From: Planctomycetota bacterium
GTDB taxonomy: Bacteria; Planctomycetota; Phycisphaerae; Phycisphaerales; SM1A02
Assembly (NCBI GenBank): GCA_018970045.1
Contig: JAGWXC010000005.1
Coordinates: 1-32,003 of the forward strand
Direction: 5' to 3'
DNA length: 32,003 bases
The position numbers and the translations under genes were made by a program. Below, in pieces: positions 24,400 to 32,003 of this stretch. Position 1 is the first letter of the stretch; each line of letters opens with the position of its first letter. A model generated the notes under the pieces. It had not been told where the DNA came from, made no database searches, and saw nothing but the letters and a program-made list of their open reading frames with translations.

Positions 24400-25809
24400 A
24401 TGAGCCACCACTGCCGATCCTTCGCACCCCGCGCCGTCACGCGCCGCGACATGCTTCGGCAGTGCATGAGCGGCTTCGGCATGGTGGCGGCTGCCGGCAT
24501 GATGGGTCCGCAGGCGATGGCTGCGCTGCTGGATGGATCAGCGTCGCCCCGGACCACTCGGCCTCGCGCTCGCAACGTGATCTTCCTCTACATGGACGGC
24601 GGTCCGAGCAGCATGGACACGTTCGATCCCAAGCCTCGGCTGGCCAAGGAAAACGGACAGCCCTTCGGCATGGCGATGGAGCCCACGCAGTTCAACAACA
24701 ACGGCAACACGCTCGGCAGCCCATGGGCGTTCCGGCCGGGCGGCTCATGCGGTACGCCGGTGAGCGATCTCTTCCCGCATGTGCGTGCCATGGCCGACGA
24801 GTTGCTCGTGATCCGCAGCATGACGAGCCAGTTCAGCGAGCACACCAACGCGAACTACTTCCTGCATACCGGTGCCGGGCTTGCCGGCCGACCGAGCATG
24901 GGCGCGTGGGCGAGCTACGGCCTCGGCAGTGAGAGCTCCGACTTGCCGGGCTTCGTCGTGCTCAATGGGGGGCTCGTGCCACCGGGCGGTCTTGAGTGCT
25001 TCGGCAACGGTTTCCTGCCGGCCACGCACCAAGGCAGCGTGGTGCTCCCGCGCGGCGACGGCCTGGCCAACGTGCGCCCGCGCGAGGGAGCCGATGCGCA
25101 GCGGCGCAAGCAGGCGCTGGTCGCCGAGCTGGATGGCAGCGCGCCATCGTGCGGTGCCGTCGAGGCCGCGATCGCCAACTGGGAACTCGCGTTCCGCATG
25201 CAGTGGGCGGTGCCTGAACTCATGGACGTCGCCCGCGAGAGCAAGGCCATGCAGTCGATGTACGGCATGGACCACGCCTACGAGCCCACGCGGATCTTCG
25301 CGGCGCAGTGCCTGCTCGCGCGCCGCCTCGTCGAGCGCGGCGTGCGATTCGTCGAACTGACCATCCCGTACACCGCCAACAACGACCGCTGGGACCAGCA
25401 CGACAACCTCGTCGGTGGCCACGAGGACAACGCGCGGACCGTCGACCAGCCGATCGCCGCGCTGCTCAAGGACCTTCGGCAGCGTGGCCTGCTCGACGAG
25501 ACTCTCGTGGTTTGGGCAGGCGAGTTCGGCCGCACGCCGTTCGCGCAGGGCACCGCGGGGCGCGACCACAACCCGTTCGGCTTCAGCATCTGGATGGCCG
25601 GCGGTGGGGTGCGTGGCGGCAGCGTGTACGGCGCCACCGACGAGTACGGCTACAAGGCCATCGATGGTCGCGTGGACATCCACGACCTGCACGCGACGAT
25701 GCTCCACCTGCTGGGCATCGACCATGAGCGCCTGACGTACATGTTCGGCGGCCGCGACATGCGGCTGACGGACGTGCACGGCCGCGTGATCACCGACTGG
25801 ATCGCGTGA
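24400..25809 (+). CDS. DUF1501 protein with twin-arginine-like N-terminus
   Basis: VTRRDMLRQCMSGFGMVAAAGMMG, VIFLYMDGGPSSMDTFDPKP, TLVVWAGEFGRTPFAQGTAGRDHNPFGFSIWMAGGGVRGG. Follows the DUF1549/1553 gene by 3 bp. Confidence 0.92.
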   Translation: MSHHCRSFAPRAVTRRDMLRQCMSGFGMVAAAGMMGPQAMAALLDGSASPRTTRPRARNVIFLYMDGGPSSMDTFDPKPRLAKENGQPFGMAMEPTQFNNNGNTLGSPWAFRPGGSCGTPVSDLFPHVRAMADELLVIRSMTSQFSEHTNANYFLHTGAGLAGRPSMGAWASYGLGSESSDLPGFVVLNGGLVPPGGLECFGNGFLPATHQGSVVLPRGDGLANVRPREGADAQRRKQALVAELDGSAPSCGAVEAAIANWELAFRMQWAVPELMDVARESKAMQSMYGMDHAYEPTRIFAAQCLLARRLVERGVRFVELTIPYTANNDRWDQHDNLVGGHEDNARTVDQPIAALLKDLRQRGLLDETLVVWAGEFGRTPFAQGTAGRDHNPFGFSIWMAGGGVRGGSVYGATDEYGYKAIDGRVDIHDLHATMLHLLGIDHERLTYMFGGRDMRLTDVHGRVITDWIA

Positions 25810-25837
25810 GGCCTGCCGAGTGCAGGACCGAGCGTCG

Positions 25838-25879
25838 ATCCGCCTGCGGGGGATCTGGCGGATTCATGTGAGATTCCGC
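25838..25879. promoter_or_regulatory. Cluster of alternating ATCCGC/GCGGAT half-sites upstream of the toxin-antitoxin pair (candidate operator)
   Basis: ATCCGCC (25838-25844), GGCGGAT (25857-25863) and ATTCCGC (25873-25879) form overlapping inverted repeats. Confidence 0.3.
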
Positions 25880-25967
25880 AGCGAGGAAGTTCGCCGATTC
25901 CCGGAAGTTCAGCGTGCCGACCGTATGGTCATGGCTCGACGTCGGGCTTGCCCGAAGGGGGGGCACT

Positions 25968-26240
25968 ATGTATCGTATTCAAGACACCAGCGGTCCCGTG
26001 CGGGTGGTCCGCACGGCGTGGTTTGCGTCATGGCTGCGCAGGCTCCGGGATCCGCGCGCCGCGGCAGCGATCATCGTCCGCATACGGAGGCTCGAAATGG
26101 GTCTTTCGGGAGACTGGAAATCGGTGGGTGGCCCATTGAGGGAACTGCGTCTTGACATCGGACCGGGCTACCGCGTGTATCTCGCCACGATCGACCACTC
26201 CACGGTGGTCCTGCTCGGCGGCGGAAGCAAGTCGACCTAG
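25968..26240 (+). CDS. RelE/HigB-like (phage Gp49-like) toxin, apparently truncated by an in-frame amber codon
   Basis: WFASWLRRLRDPRAAAAIIVRIRRLEMGLSGDWKSVGGPLRELRLDIGPGYRVYLATIDHSTVVLLGGGSKST*. After TAG the same frame reads ARDIARARTTLRYLT* and stops at 26288. Confidence 0.82.
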   Translation: MYRIQDTSGPVRVVRTAWFASWLRRLRDPRAAAAIIVRIRRLEMGLSGDWKSVGGPLRELRLDIGPGYRVYLATIDHSTVVLLGGGSKST

Positions 26241-26284
26241 GCTCGCGACATCGCACGCGCACGGACTACGCTGAGGTACCTCAC

Positions 26285-26644
26285 ATGACCAGGAAACCGA
26301 AACGGTCCGCGGCAGGCAGGCAGCCTCGTCGCCGTCGGGTTGGCCTCAAGCCCTTTGACGCGGCTGAATTCCTGAACGATGAGCGCTTGGTGCTGGCCTA
26401 CCTCCGTGAGGCCCTGTCCACCGGCGATGCCCGGGTGCTGGTGGCTGCGCTCGGCGATGTCGCGCGGGCCCGGGGGATGTCGGGCCTGTCACGATCGACT
26501 GGCTTGGGTCGTGAGAATCTCTACAGGGCGCTTTCGGCCCAGACCAACCCGCGCATCGACACGGTGTTCCGCGTGGCATCGGCCCTTGGCATGCAGTTCG
26601 ACCTGCGCTGGTCGACCAGCCGCGCGCGCAAGGCTGCGGGTTGA
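26285..26644 (+). CDS. HTH-type addiction-module antidote protein (HigA-like)
   Basis: LKPFDAAEFLNDERLVLAYLREALSTGDARVLVAALGDVARARGMSGLSRSTGLGRENLYRALSAQTNPRIDTVFRVASALGMQF: typical of antidotes paired with this toxin family. Confidence 0.88.
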   Translation: MTRKPKRSAAGRQPRRRRVGLKPFDAAEFLNDERLVLAYLREALSTGDARVLVAALGDVARARGMSGLSRSTGLGRENLYRALSAQTNPRIDTVFRVASALGMQFDLRWSTSRARKAAG

Positions 26645-26730
26645 GCGCCATTGCGGCGTGCCAAGGCTTGGCCGGCAACGTGGACCGGCCTGCGCGGGCT
26701 GGCAGACTCCTTGCGGCAACCCGCCGCCGA

Positions 26731-27024
26731 TCACGCGTCGGGTTCGATCGAGACTGTCAGCGACTTGGACTGCAGCTGGCCCTGGATGAGTTCGGCGTGC
26801 TCGCGGTGCGTCACGCACACCACGGCCGCGCCGGAGCGATCGACCTCGGTGGTCTTGACCAGCGCCATGGTGACTTCCATGCGCAGGATGTCCATGAAGC
26901 TGCGGATGACGTGCTCGTAGGTGTTCACGTCGTCGTTGTGGACCAAGACCTTCCACTGCGGCAGCGGACGGGGCTTGGTTGGATTGGGCTTGCGGGTCGG
27001 GGTGCTCTCGATGGTGGTGCTCAT
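26731..27024 (-). CDS. clpS: ATP-dependent Clp protease adaptor ClpS
   Basis: PLPQWKVLVHNDDVNTYEHVIRSFMDILRMEVTMALVKTTEVDRSGAAVVCVTHREHAELIQGQLQSKSLTVSIEPDA. Confidence 0.93.
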   Translation of the reverse strand: MSTTIESTPTRKPNPTKPRPLPQWKVLVHNDDVNTYEHVIRSFMDILRMEVTMALVKTTEVDRSGAAVVCVTHREHAELIQGQLQSKSLTVSIEPDA

Positions 27025-27186
27025 GATTGGACCTCCGGTGAATGGCCCGAGCGTACGGGCGCACCCGCGTGTTTCAATGGGAATTCAAGGGATTTCCCCA
27101 AGCTGCGAGCGGCAGCGGGACCCGCGGCGCATCCTGTGCGGCATGCACGCCGCCCGCGGCCTCAACCTCCGGCCTCGCCCGCGGCC

Positions 27187-28449
27187 TCAGCCTGCGGATT
27201 GCGGCCCCTGCGGGCCCCATTCGAGTTCCAGGCGCTCCTTGCCGGCCATGAACGAGTCGAGCCAGACCCCGATGGCCGCGTGGCGCCAGTCGCCGTCCTC
27301 GAAGAGGCGTGCGGCGGGATCCTTCTGTCGTGCGAGGTACCAGCGGCTGAGCTGCTGGCGGGTGAGCACCATCGTGGGTGCCAGGTGCATGCCGATGCAG
27401 CGCATGTTGAGGATCGACCAGAGCGCATCGATCTTCATGCGGTCATCAGCGTTCTCGTCAGGCGGGGTCCAGATCCGGTCGCGGTCGATCGGCAGTTCTT
27501 TCGCGCGCGCGATGCAATCGATGATCGCCTGGCCGGATTCCTGCACGACCGGTCGCGGCAGGCCGCGGATGTCATCGAGCTCGCGCACGGTCTCGGGCTT
27601 GGCGCGCGCCACGTCAAGCAGGGGAGCGTCGGCCAGCAGCGTGCGCGGCGGCACGTCCTTCGCGCGCGCGAGTTCATACCGCAGCACCACGAGTTCGCGA
27701 AGGATCGTCATCACGCGCGGTCGCAGGTTCATGCCGCGGCACGCACGGCGGACCTGGCTCTCGGGATCGAAGGACTCGCTGGCCTTGATCTCGAGTTCAC
27801 ACTCGTGCCGGGCCCAGTCGACCCGGCCCAGTTCGGCGAGGCGTTCGTTCATGCGCTGCCACACGAGCGGCAGGTAGCGCACGTCGTCGGCGGCGTAGCT
27901 GATCTGGCTCGCGGTCAGCGGGCGCGCATCCCAGTCCGTGAAGGTGTGACCCTTCGAGAGCCGATGCCCGGTGAGCGACTCCACCGTGTTCGCCAGGCTT
28001 GCCGGCCAAGGCATGCCCATGAGCGCCGCCCCGACCTGCGTATCGACCACGTTGCGTGCGAGCATGCCGGCAGCACGCTGCGCGGCGTTCACGTCCTGGC
28101 CGCCGGCGTGCACGAGCGTGACCAGGCGCTCGTCGCAGACCGCAGACCAGATCCCCGAAAGATCGGGCGTCTGCGTGGGATCGATGATCGCCACGCGCTC
28201 GGCGGTGGCGACCTGGACCAGGCAGATGCGCGGATGAAACGTCTCCTCACCGATGAACTCGGTGTCGTAGGCAAAGGTCCCGGCCGATCGGAGGTGATCC
28301 ACCAGGTCGCCGAGTTCCGCCTGCGTCTGCACGACCGGCGCGTGCCCCTGCGGCACCATCGGGTGCTCCATGACCCGGATCTTCGAGGGCGCCTCGTCGG
28401 CGTGGGCCTCGGCGTGGTGGATGGAGCGCTTTCTGCGGCGGAAGTTCAC
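27187..28449 (-). CDS. rnd: Ribonuclease D (DEDD 3'-5' exonuclease with HRDC-like region)
   Basis: FAYDTEFIGEETFHPRICLVQVAT (DxE), VTLVHAGGQDVNAAQR, VVDTQVGAALMG, ISYAADDVRYLPLVW (YxxxD). Confidence 0.9.
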   Translation of the reverse strand: MNFRRRKRSIHHAEAHADEAPSKIRVMEHPMVPQGHAPVVQTQAELGDLVDHLRSAGTFAYDTEFIGEETFHPRICLVQVATAERVAIIDPTQTPDLSGIWSAVCDERLVTLVHAGGQDVNAAQRAAGMLARNVVDTQVGAALMGMPWPASLANTVESLTGHRLSKGHTFTDWDARPLTASQISYAADDVRYLPLVWQRMNERLAELGRVDWARHECELEIKASESFDPESQVRRACRGMNLRPRVMTILRELVVLRYELARAKDVPPRTLLADAPLLDVARAKPETVRELDDIRGLPRPVVQESGQAIIDCIARAKELPIDRDRIWTPPDENADDRMKIDALWSILNMRCIGMHLAPTMVLTRQQLSRWYLARQKDPAARLFEDGDWRHAAIGVWLDSFMAGKERLELEWGPQGPQSAG

Positions 28450-28572
28450 GAAGGATGGAATGTACGGGGGTCGGGAGCTTGCGGCTAGAACATAGTCCTA
28501 TAAAAGCAAAGTCGCAGCCCGTTGCATTCGTGACTCCGTGACGTCCTTCACGATTCCTAGACTTTGCGACCC

Positions 28573-29940
28573 ATGGCCTCGGCCGACACCATGACGCTGC
28601 ACGTGCGACGCCTTCCCGGCGTCGTCCCGATCGCGCGGGCGGTGCAGGACCTCGCAGCGGCCATCGAGGCCCTCGGCGCCCGGTCACGTGACGCGCTGGA
28701 CCGCATCGAGGTCGAGATCGAACCACTCGACATCATGGCGTGGGTCGCCAGCCAGCAACCCGGCCAGCGGACCATGTTCCGCAACCGAGAGGGCAGCCTG
28801 GAGATGGCCAGCCTCGGCTGCCTGTTTGCGGCACCTTCCCTCGACGATGCGCGGGTCCAGCGACTGCTTGAGCAGGAGCCGCCGATCTTCCCGCGGATGC
28901 ATGAGCCGGCCTCGCCGTTCCTCGTCACGACGTGTGCGTTCGATGCAAGCGCGCCGATTGCCGGCGCGTGGTCCGCCTTCGGTGCCATGCGCGTGTCGCT
29001 GCCCTTGGTCGAGGTGCGACGCATGCGCACCGTGACCACGCTTGCGGTGCATGTCAACGGCGATGCATCGCGATCGCTCGAAGCCTTGCGCGCGGTCCGG
29101 CAGCCCACGTCCGTGCAGCGCGTGGCGCTGCGGCTCGAATCCGACAGCGATCCATCGCACTGGGCCCGCATGGTGGATGAGGCGCTGGACGCCATCACGG
29201 CGCGAACGCTCGACAAGGTCGTCGTGGCCCGCACGCGTCGCTACCGGGCGGTGAGCCCGATCGATCCCATGGCGCTCCTGATGTCGCTGCGATCGGCTGC
29301 CCATGACGTGTTCCACGTTGCGGTCGAGGCAGCACCCGGCTCGAGCTTTGTCTCGATCACGCCCGAGCGGCTCTTCAAGCGCAAGGGCCGGGTGGTGCAC
29401 ACCGAGGCGATTGCCGGCACCTGCCCGCGCGGTCCGGATCTTGCCGCCGATGCGTGGCTCGCGAGTCGCTTGCTGGCCAGCACGAAGAACCGTCTGGAGC
29501 ACGATCTGGTCCTCGACCGCATCAAGGCCGTGCTCGCCCCATGGTGTGATCGGCTCGATGCCGAGCCCACGCCGGGGATCGTGCGCCTTGCGCACGTGCA
29601 GCACCTGATGACTGGCGTCAGTGCAAGGCTCGCGGATGACGTGCGTGACGGTGCGCTGCTTGCTGCGATGCATCCCACGCCGGCCGTCTGCGGCACGCCG
29701 ACCGAAGCTGCGCGCGCGTTCATCGCGGCGCATGAGGCTGACCAACGCGGCCTCTACGCCGGGGCGGTCGGGCTCGTGAGCGCGAGCCGTAGCGACTTCG
29801 CCGTGGGGATCCGCAGCGCACTCGTGCACGGCGACCAGGCCGTGGCGTTCGGCGGCGCGGGTATCGTGCAGGGCAGCGAGGCCGATGCCGAATGGCTCGA
29901 GACGGCCCGCAAGATGGAGTCCTTCGACGCCGTCTCCTGA
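28573..29940 (+). CDS. menF: Isochorismate synthase MenF
   Basis: TLDKVVVARTRRYRA, SSFVSITPERLFKRKGRVVHTEAIAGTCPRG, LEHDLVLDRIKAVL, LMTGVSARLAD, LAAMHPTPAVCGTPTEAARAFI, YAGAVGLVSASRSDFAVGIRSALV. ORF could start at 28564. Confidence 0.93.
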   Translation: MASADTMTLHVRRLPGVVPIARAVQDLAAAIEALGARSRDALDRIEVEIEPLDIMAWVASQQPGQRTMFRNREGSLEMASLGCLFAAPSLDDARVQRLLEQEPPIFPRMHEPASPFLVTTCAFDASAPIAGAWSAFGAMRVSLPLVEVRRMRTVTTLAVHVNGDASRSLEALRAVRQPTSVQRVALRLESDSDPSHWARMVDEALDAITARTLDKVVVARTRRYRAVSPIDPMALLMSLRSAAHDVFHVAVEAAPGSSFVSITPERLFKRKGRVVHTEAIAGTCPRGPDLAADAWLASRLLASTKNRLEHDLVLDRIKAVLAPWCDRLDAEPTPGIVRLAHVQHLMTGVSARLADDVRDGALLAAMHPTPAVCGTPTEAARAFIAAHEADQRGLYAGAVGLVSASRSDFAVGIRSALVHGDQAVAFGGAGIVQGSEADAEWLETARKMESFDAVS

Positions 29941-29952
29941 GCCCGCACGCGC

Positions 29953-31719
29953 ATGATGACCTTCGACGATGCCCCCAACGTGAATGCCCTCTGGGCACGG
30001 CTGGTCATGGCCGAGTTCGTGCGCGCGGGCGCGCGACATGTCGTCGTCTGCCCAGGTTCACGTAGCACGCCGCTGGCCCTGGCCGCGCACGCGAGCGATC
30101 TCGAGGTCGTGGTGGCGCTCGATGAACGCGGCGCTGCGTTCCATGCACTCGGCATCGCGAAGGCGACCGGCTGCGCAGCACCCGTGATCACCACGAGCGG
30201 CACGGCGGTCGCCAACCTCCTTCCTGCCGCGGTCGAGGCGTGGGCGAGCGGGATCCCGATGCTCCTGCTCACCGCCGATCGGCCGCCGGAACTCCTTGCA
30301 TGCGGCGCGAACCAGGCGATCCCGCAGCGCGACGTGCTCGGCGGGTTCGCGCGATGGAGCGTCGATCTGGGTTGCCCGACGGACGCCGTCGATGCGCGCG
30401 TGGTGCTTTCGACCGCGGCCGAAGCGTGGAACCGCGCGCACACCGTGCCATGCGGCGCCGTGCAGATGAACTGCCCGTTCCGCGAACCGCTTGGCCTGCA
30501 GGATGCACCGTGGAACCGCGCGACGCTGGAGTCGATCCGCGCCTGGATCGGTTCCAAGGCGCCGTGGCGCGCCGAGGCCTGCTTCGGCGGCGGGCCGGGC
30601 CTGCTCGCGGCGCTGCGTGCGGTCACGCGCGGGAGTTCACGCGGCGTGATCGTGGCCGGTGCGCTGCGTGATGAGGCCGAGCGTGATGCGGTGCTCATCC
30701 TGGCCGCGCGGCTTGGGTGGCCGGTGGTCGCCGACATCACCAGCGGCCTGCGCGGCGTGCCGACGGCGCTCGCGCGCGTGATCGCGCATGGTGATCTCGT
30801 GCTGCGCAGCGAGGCGGCGCAGCGTGCGCTCGTGCCCGATGGGGTCCTTCGCGTGGGCGGAGCGATCACCAGCAAGGCCGTGGCGCAGTGGATCGATGCC
30901 TCGCGGGTGCGGCCGGTGCTCGTGGGTCGTCATGCACAGCGGCAGGATCCATCGCACACCGCTGCGTTCTCCCTCGACGTGGACCTGGCCGCGTTGGCGC
31001 GAGACCTCGTGAACAGCCAGCCCGAAGCGCTGCCGGCGGTACCGAGCGCGCTCACCGACTCGTTCGTGCAGGCCGATCTGGCCGCGGCGGCGGCGATCGA
31101 GGCGTGGATGGAGTCGACCGATGATCTCAGCGAGCCTTGGATCGCCTGGTGGCTCGCGCAGCACACGCCGGCTGGCGTGCTCCTGGCCGGCAACAGCATG
31201 CCGGTGCGCGATCTGGACATGCATGCTCCGGTTCGCCGCGACCTGGTGGTGCTCGGTCAGCGGGGCGCCAGCGGCATCGATGGCCTGATCGCCACCGCCA
31301 GCGGCATCGCGCGCAGCGGTGCGCCGACCACGGCACTCATCGGCGACGTGAGTGCGCTGCATGACCTGTCGAGCCTCGAACTTCTGCGGCGCACGCCAGG
31401 CCGCTGCACGCTGGCGATCGTGAACAACGATGGTGGGGGCATCTTCCACTTCTTGCCGGTCGCACAGCAGCCCGTGCCGTTCGAAACGCTCTTCGGCACG
31501 CCGCATGGCTGCACCTTCGAGGGTGCGGCCTCGATGTTCGGGCTGCCGTATGCGCGGGCGACCACGCGCGGCGACGCGGTGCAGGCCTTGCAACGAGCAT
31601 GGTCGCAGCCCGTGCCGGCGATCGTCGAGCTCATCACGCCGCGGTCGGAGAACCTTGCACGTCACCGCGCGTTGCAGGCATGCGTGGCCAAGGCGATCGA
31701 TGACGCGCTCGCAGGATGA
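29953..31719 (+). CDS. menD: 2-succinyl-5-enolpyruvyl-6-hydroxy-3-cyclohexene-1-carboxylate synthase MenD
   Basis: ARHVVVCPGSRSTPLALAA, VVVALDERGAAFHALGIAKATG, VITTSGTAVANLLPAAVEA, LLLTADRPPELLACGANQAI, LGQRGASGIDGLIATASGIA, CTLAIVNNDGGGIFHFLP. Confidence 0.97.
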   Translation: MMTFDDAPNVNALWARLVMAEFVRAGARHVVVCPGSRSTPLALAAHASDLEVVVALDERGAAFHALGIAKATGCAAPVITTSGTAVANLLPAAVEAWASGIPMLLLTADRPPELLACGANQAIPQRDVLGGFARWSVDLGCPTDAVDARVVLSTAAEAWNRAHTVPCGAVQMNCPFREPLGLQDAPWNRATLESIRAWIGSKAPWRAEACFGGGPGLLAALRAVTRGSSRGVIVAGALRDEAERDAVLILAARLGWPVVADITSGLRGVPTALARVIAHGDLVLRSEAAQRALVPDGVLRVGGAITSKAVAQWIDASRVRPVLVGRHAQRQDPSHTAAFSLDVDLAALARDLVNSQPEALPAVPSALTDSFVQADLAAAAAIEAWMESTDDLSEPWIAWWLAQHTPAGVLLAGNSMPVRDLDMHAPVRRDLVVLGQRGASGIDGLIATASGIARSGAPTTALIGDVSALHDLSSLELLRRTPGRCTLAIVNNDGGGIFHFLPVAQQPVPFETLFGTPHGCTFEGAASMFGLPYARATTRGDAVQALQRAWSQPVPAIVELITPRSENLARHRALQACVAKAIDDALAG

Positions 31720-31764
31720 TGCGTTCATGGGCGTCTTGAACCATCTCGGTGACACGGTTGCGTC

Positions 31765-32003
31765 ATGAGCCGGTCGCATCACCATGATTTCGGCGCCCTC
31801 GCTGGACCACCCATCGACCCACGCGAGCCATCCATCCTTCCATGGTTCGAGCTTCGCCCGGCACCGGCTGATGCGCCGTGCATCGTGGCCCTGCATGGTT
31901 CGTTCGGCGAGCCGCGCGACTGGAAGCTCGTCGCGGCGCGGGTGGGTGCGCGGGCATCGTTCCATGCGGTCGCGCTCGCACCGTTGGCGCAAGGCCGGGT
32001 GCT
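31765..32003 (+). CDS. Alpha/beta-hydrolase, probable MenH-like, truncated by window edge
   Basis: Manual translation MSRSHHHDFGALAGPPIDPREPSILPWFELRPAPADAPCIVALHGSFGEPRDWKLVAARVGARASFHAVALAPLAQGRV: LHGxxG oxyanion-type motif, directly after menD. Confidence 0.6.
   Translation, partial: MSRSHHHDFGALAGPPIDPREPSILPWFELRPAPADAPCIVALHGSFGEPRDWKLVAARVGARASFHAVALAPLAQGRV

Noticed and set aside
21607-25809. PSCyt1/DUF1549/DUF1553 + DUF1501 pair as a novel system
   Set aside because: Very common, multi-copy gene pair in planctomycetes; function unclear but not new to this window.
26660-26672. GCCAAG-G-CTTGGC dyad between antitoxin and clpS stops
   Set aside because: Short palindrome with a 1-nt centre in GC-rich DNA; no T-run, so not convincing as a terminator or operator.
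26641-28488. 615-aa plus-strand ORF
   Set aside because: Covers clpS and rnd antisense; both have convincing products on the minus strand.
30637-31992. 451-aa minus-strand ORF
   Set aside because: Antisense of menD and the start of the menH-like gene.

Overview
This 32 kb, high-GC window looks like a planctomycete chromosome, probably Phycisphaerae-like. The lineage is inferred from a PSCyt1/DUF1549/DUF1553 + DUF1501 pair, an ECF-like sigma factor divergent from a Ser/Thr kinase-propeller, dockerin-like C-termini and a PEP-CTERM-like tail. I support about 24 protein genes and one tRNA-Lys. I see no CRISPR array, rRNA or insertion sequence. In order: SNF2 helicase (minus, runs off the left edge and is absent from the supplied ORF track), tRNA-Lys(TTT), Xer recombinase, orphan beta-class DNA methyltransferase, MNT/HEPN pair, kelch-dockerin protein, tandem secreted/non-secreted paralogs, purEK, RR-GAF-HD-GYP protein, Gfo/Idh/MocA oxidoreductase, zincin, metallophosphoesterase, a PhoD-like + MltA-like fusion, sigma factor/kinase, cytochrome/DUF1501 pair, RelE-type toxin/HTH antitoxin, clpS, rnd, menF, menD and a partial menH-like gene. 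The best leads are: (1) a single 849-aa ORF that appears to fuse a PhoD-family phosphatase to an MltA/3D-domain lytic transglycosylase; (2) a RelE/HigB-like toxin with an amber stop exactly where family members continue KSTQ..RDI, with the missing C-terminal helix still readable in frame and ending in an ATGA overlap with the antitoxin; (3) a tandem paralog pair in which only one copy keeps a signal peptide and PEP-CTERM-like anchor, preceded by a two-hairpin, terminator-like leader. All family assignments come from motif reading, not database searches.
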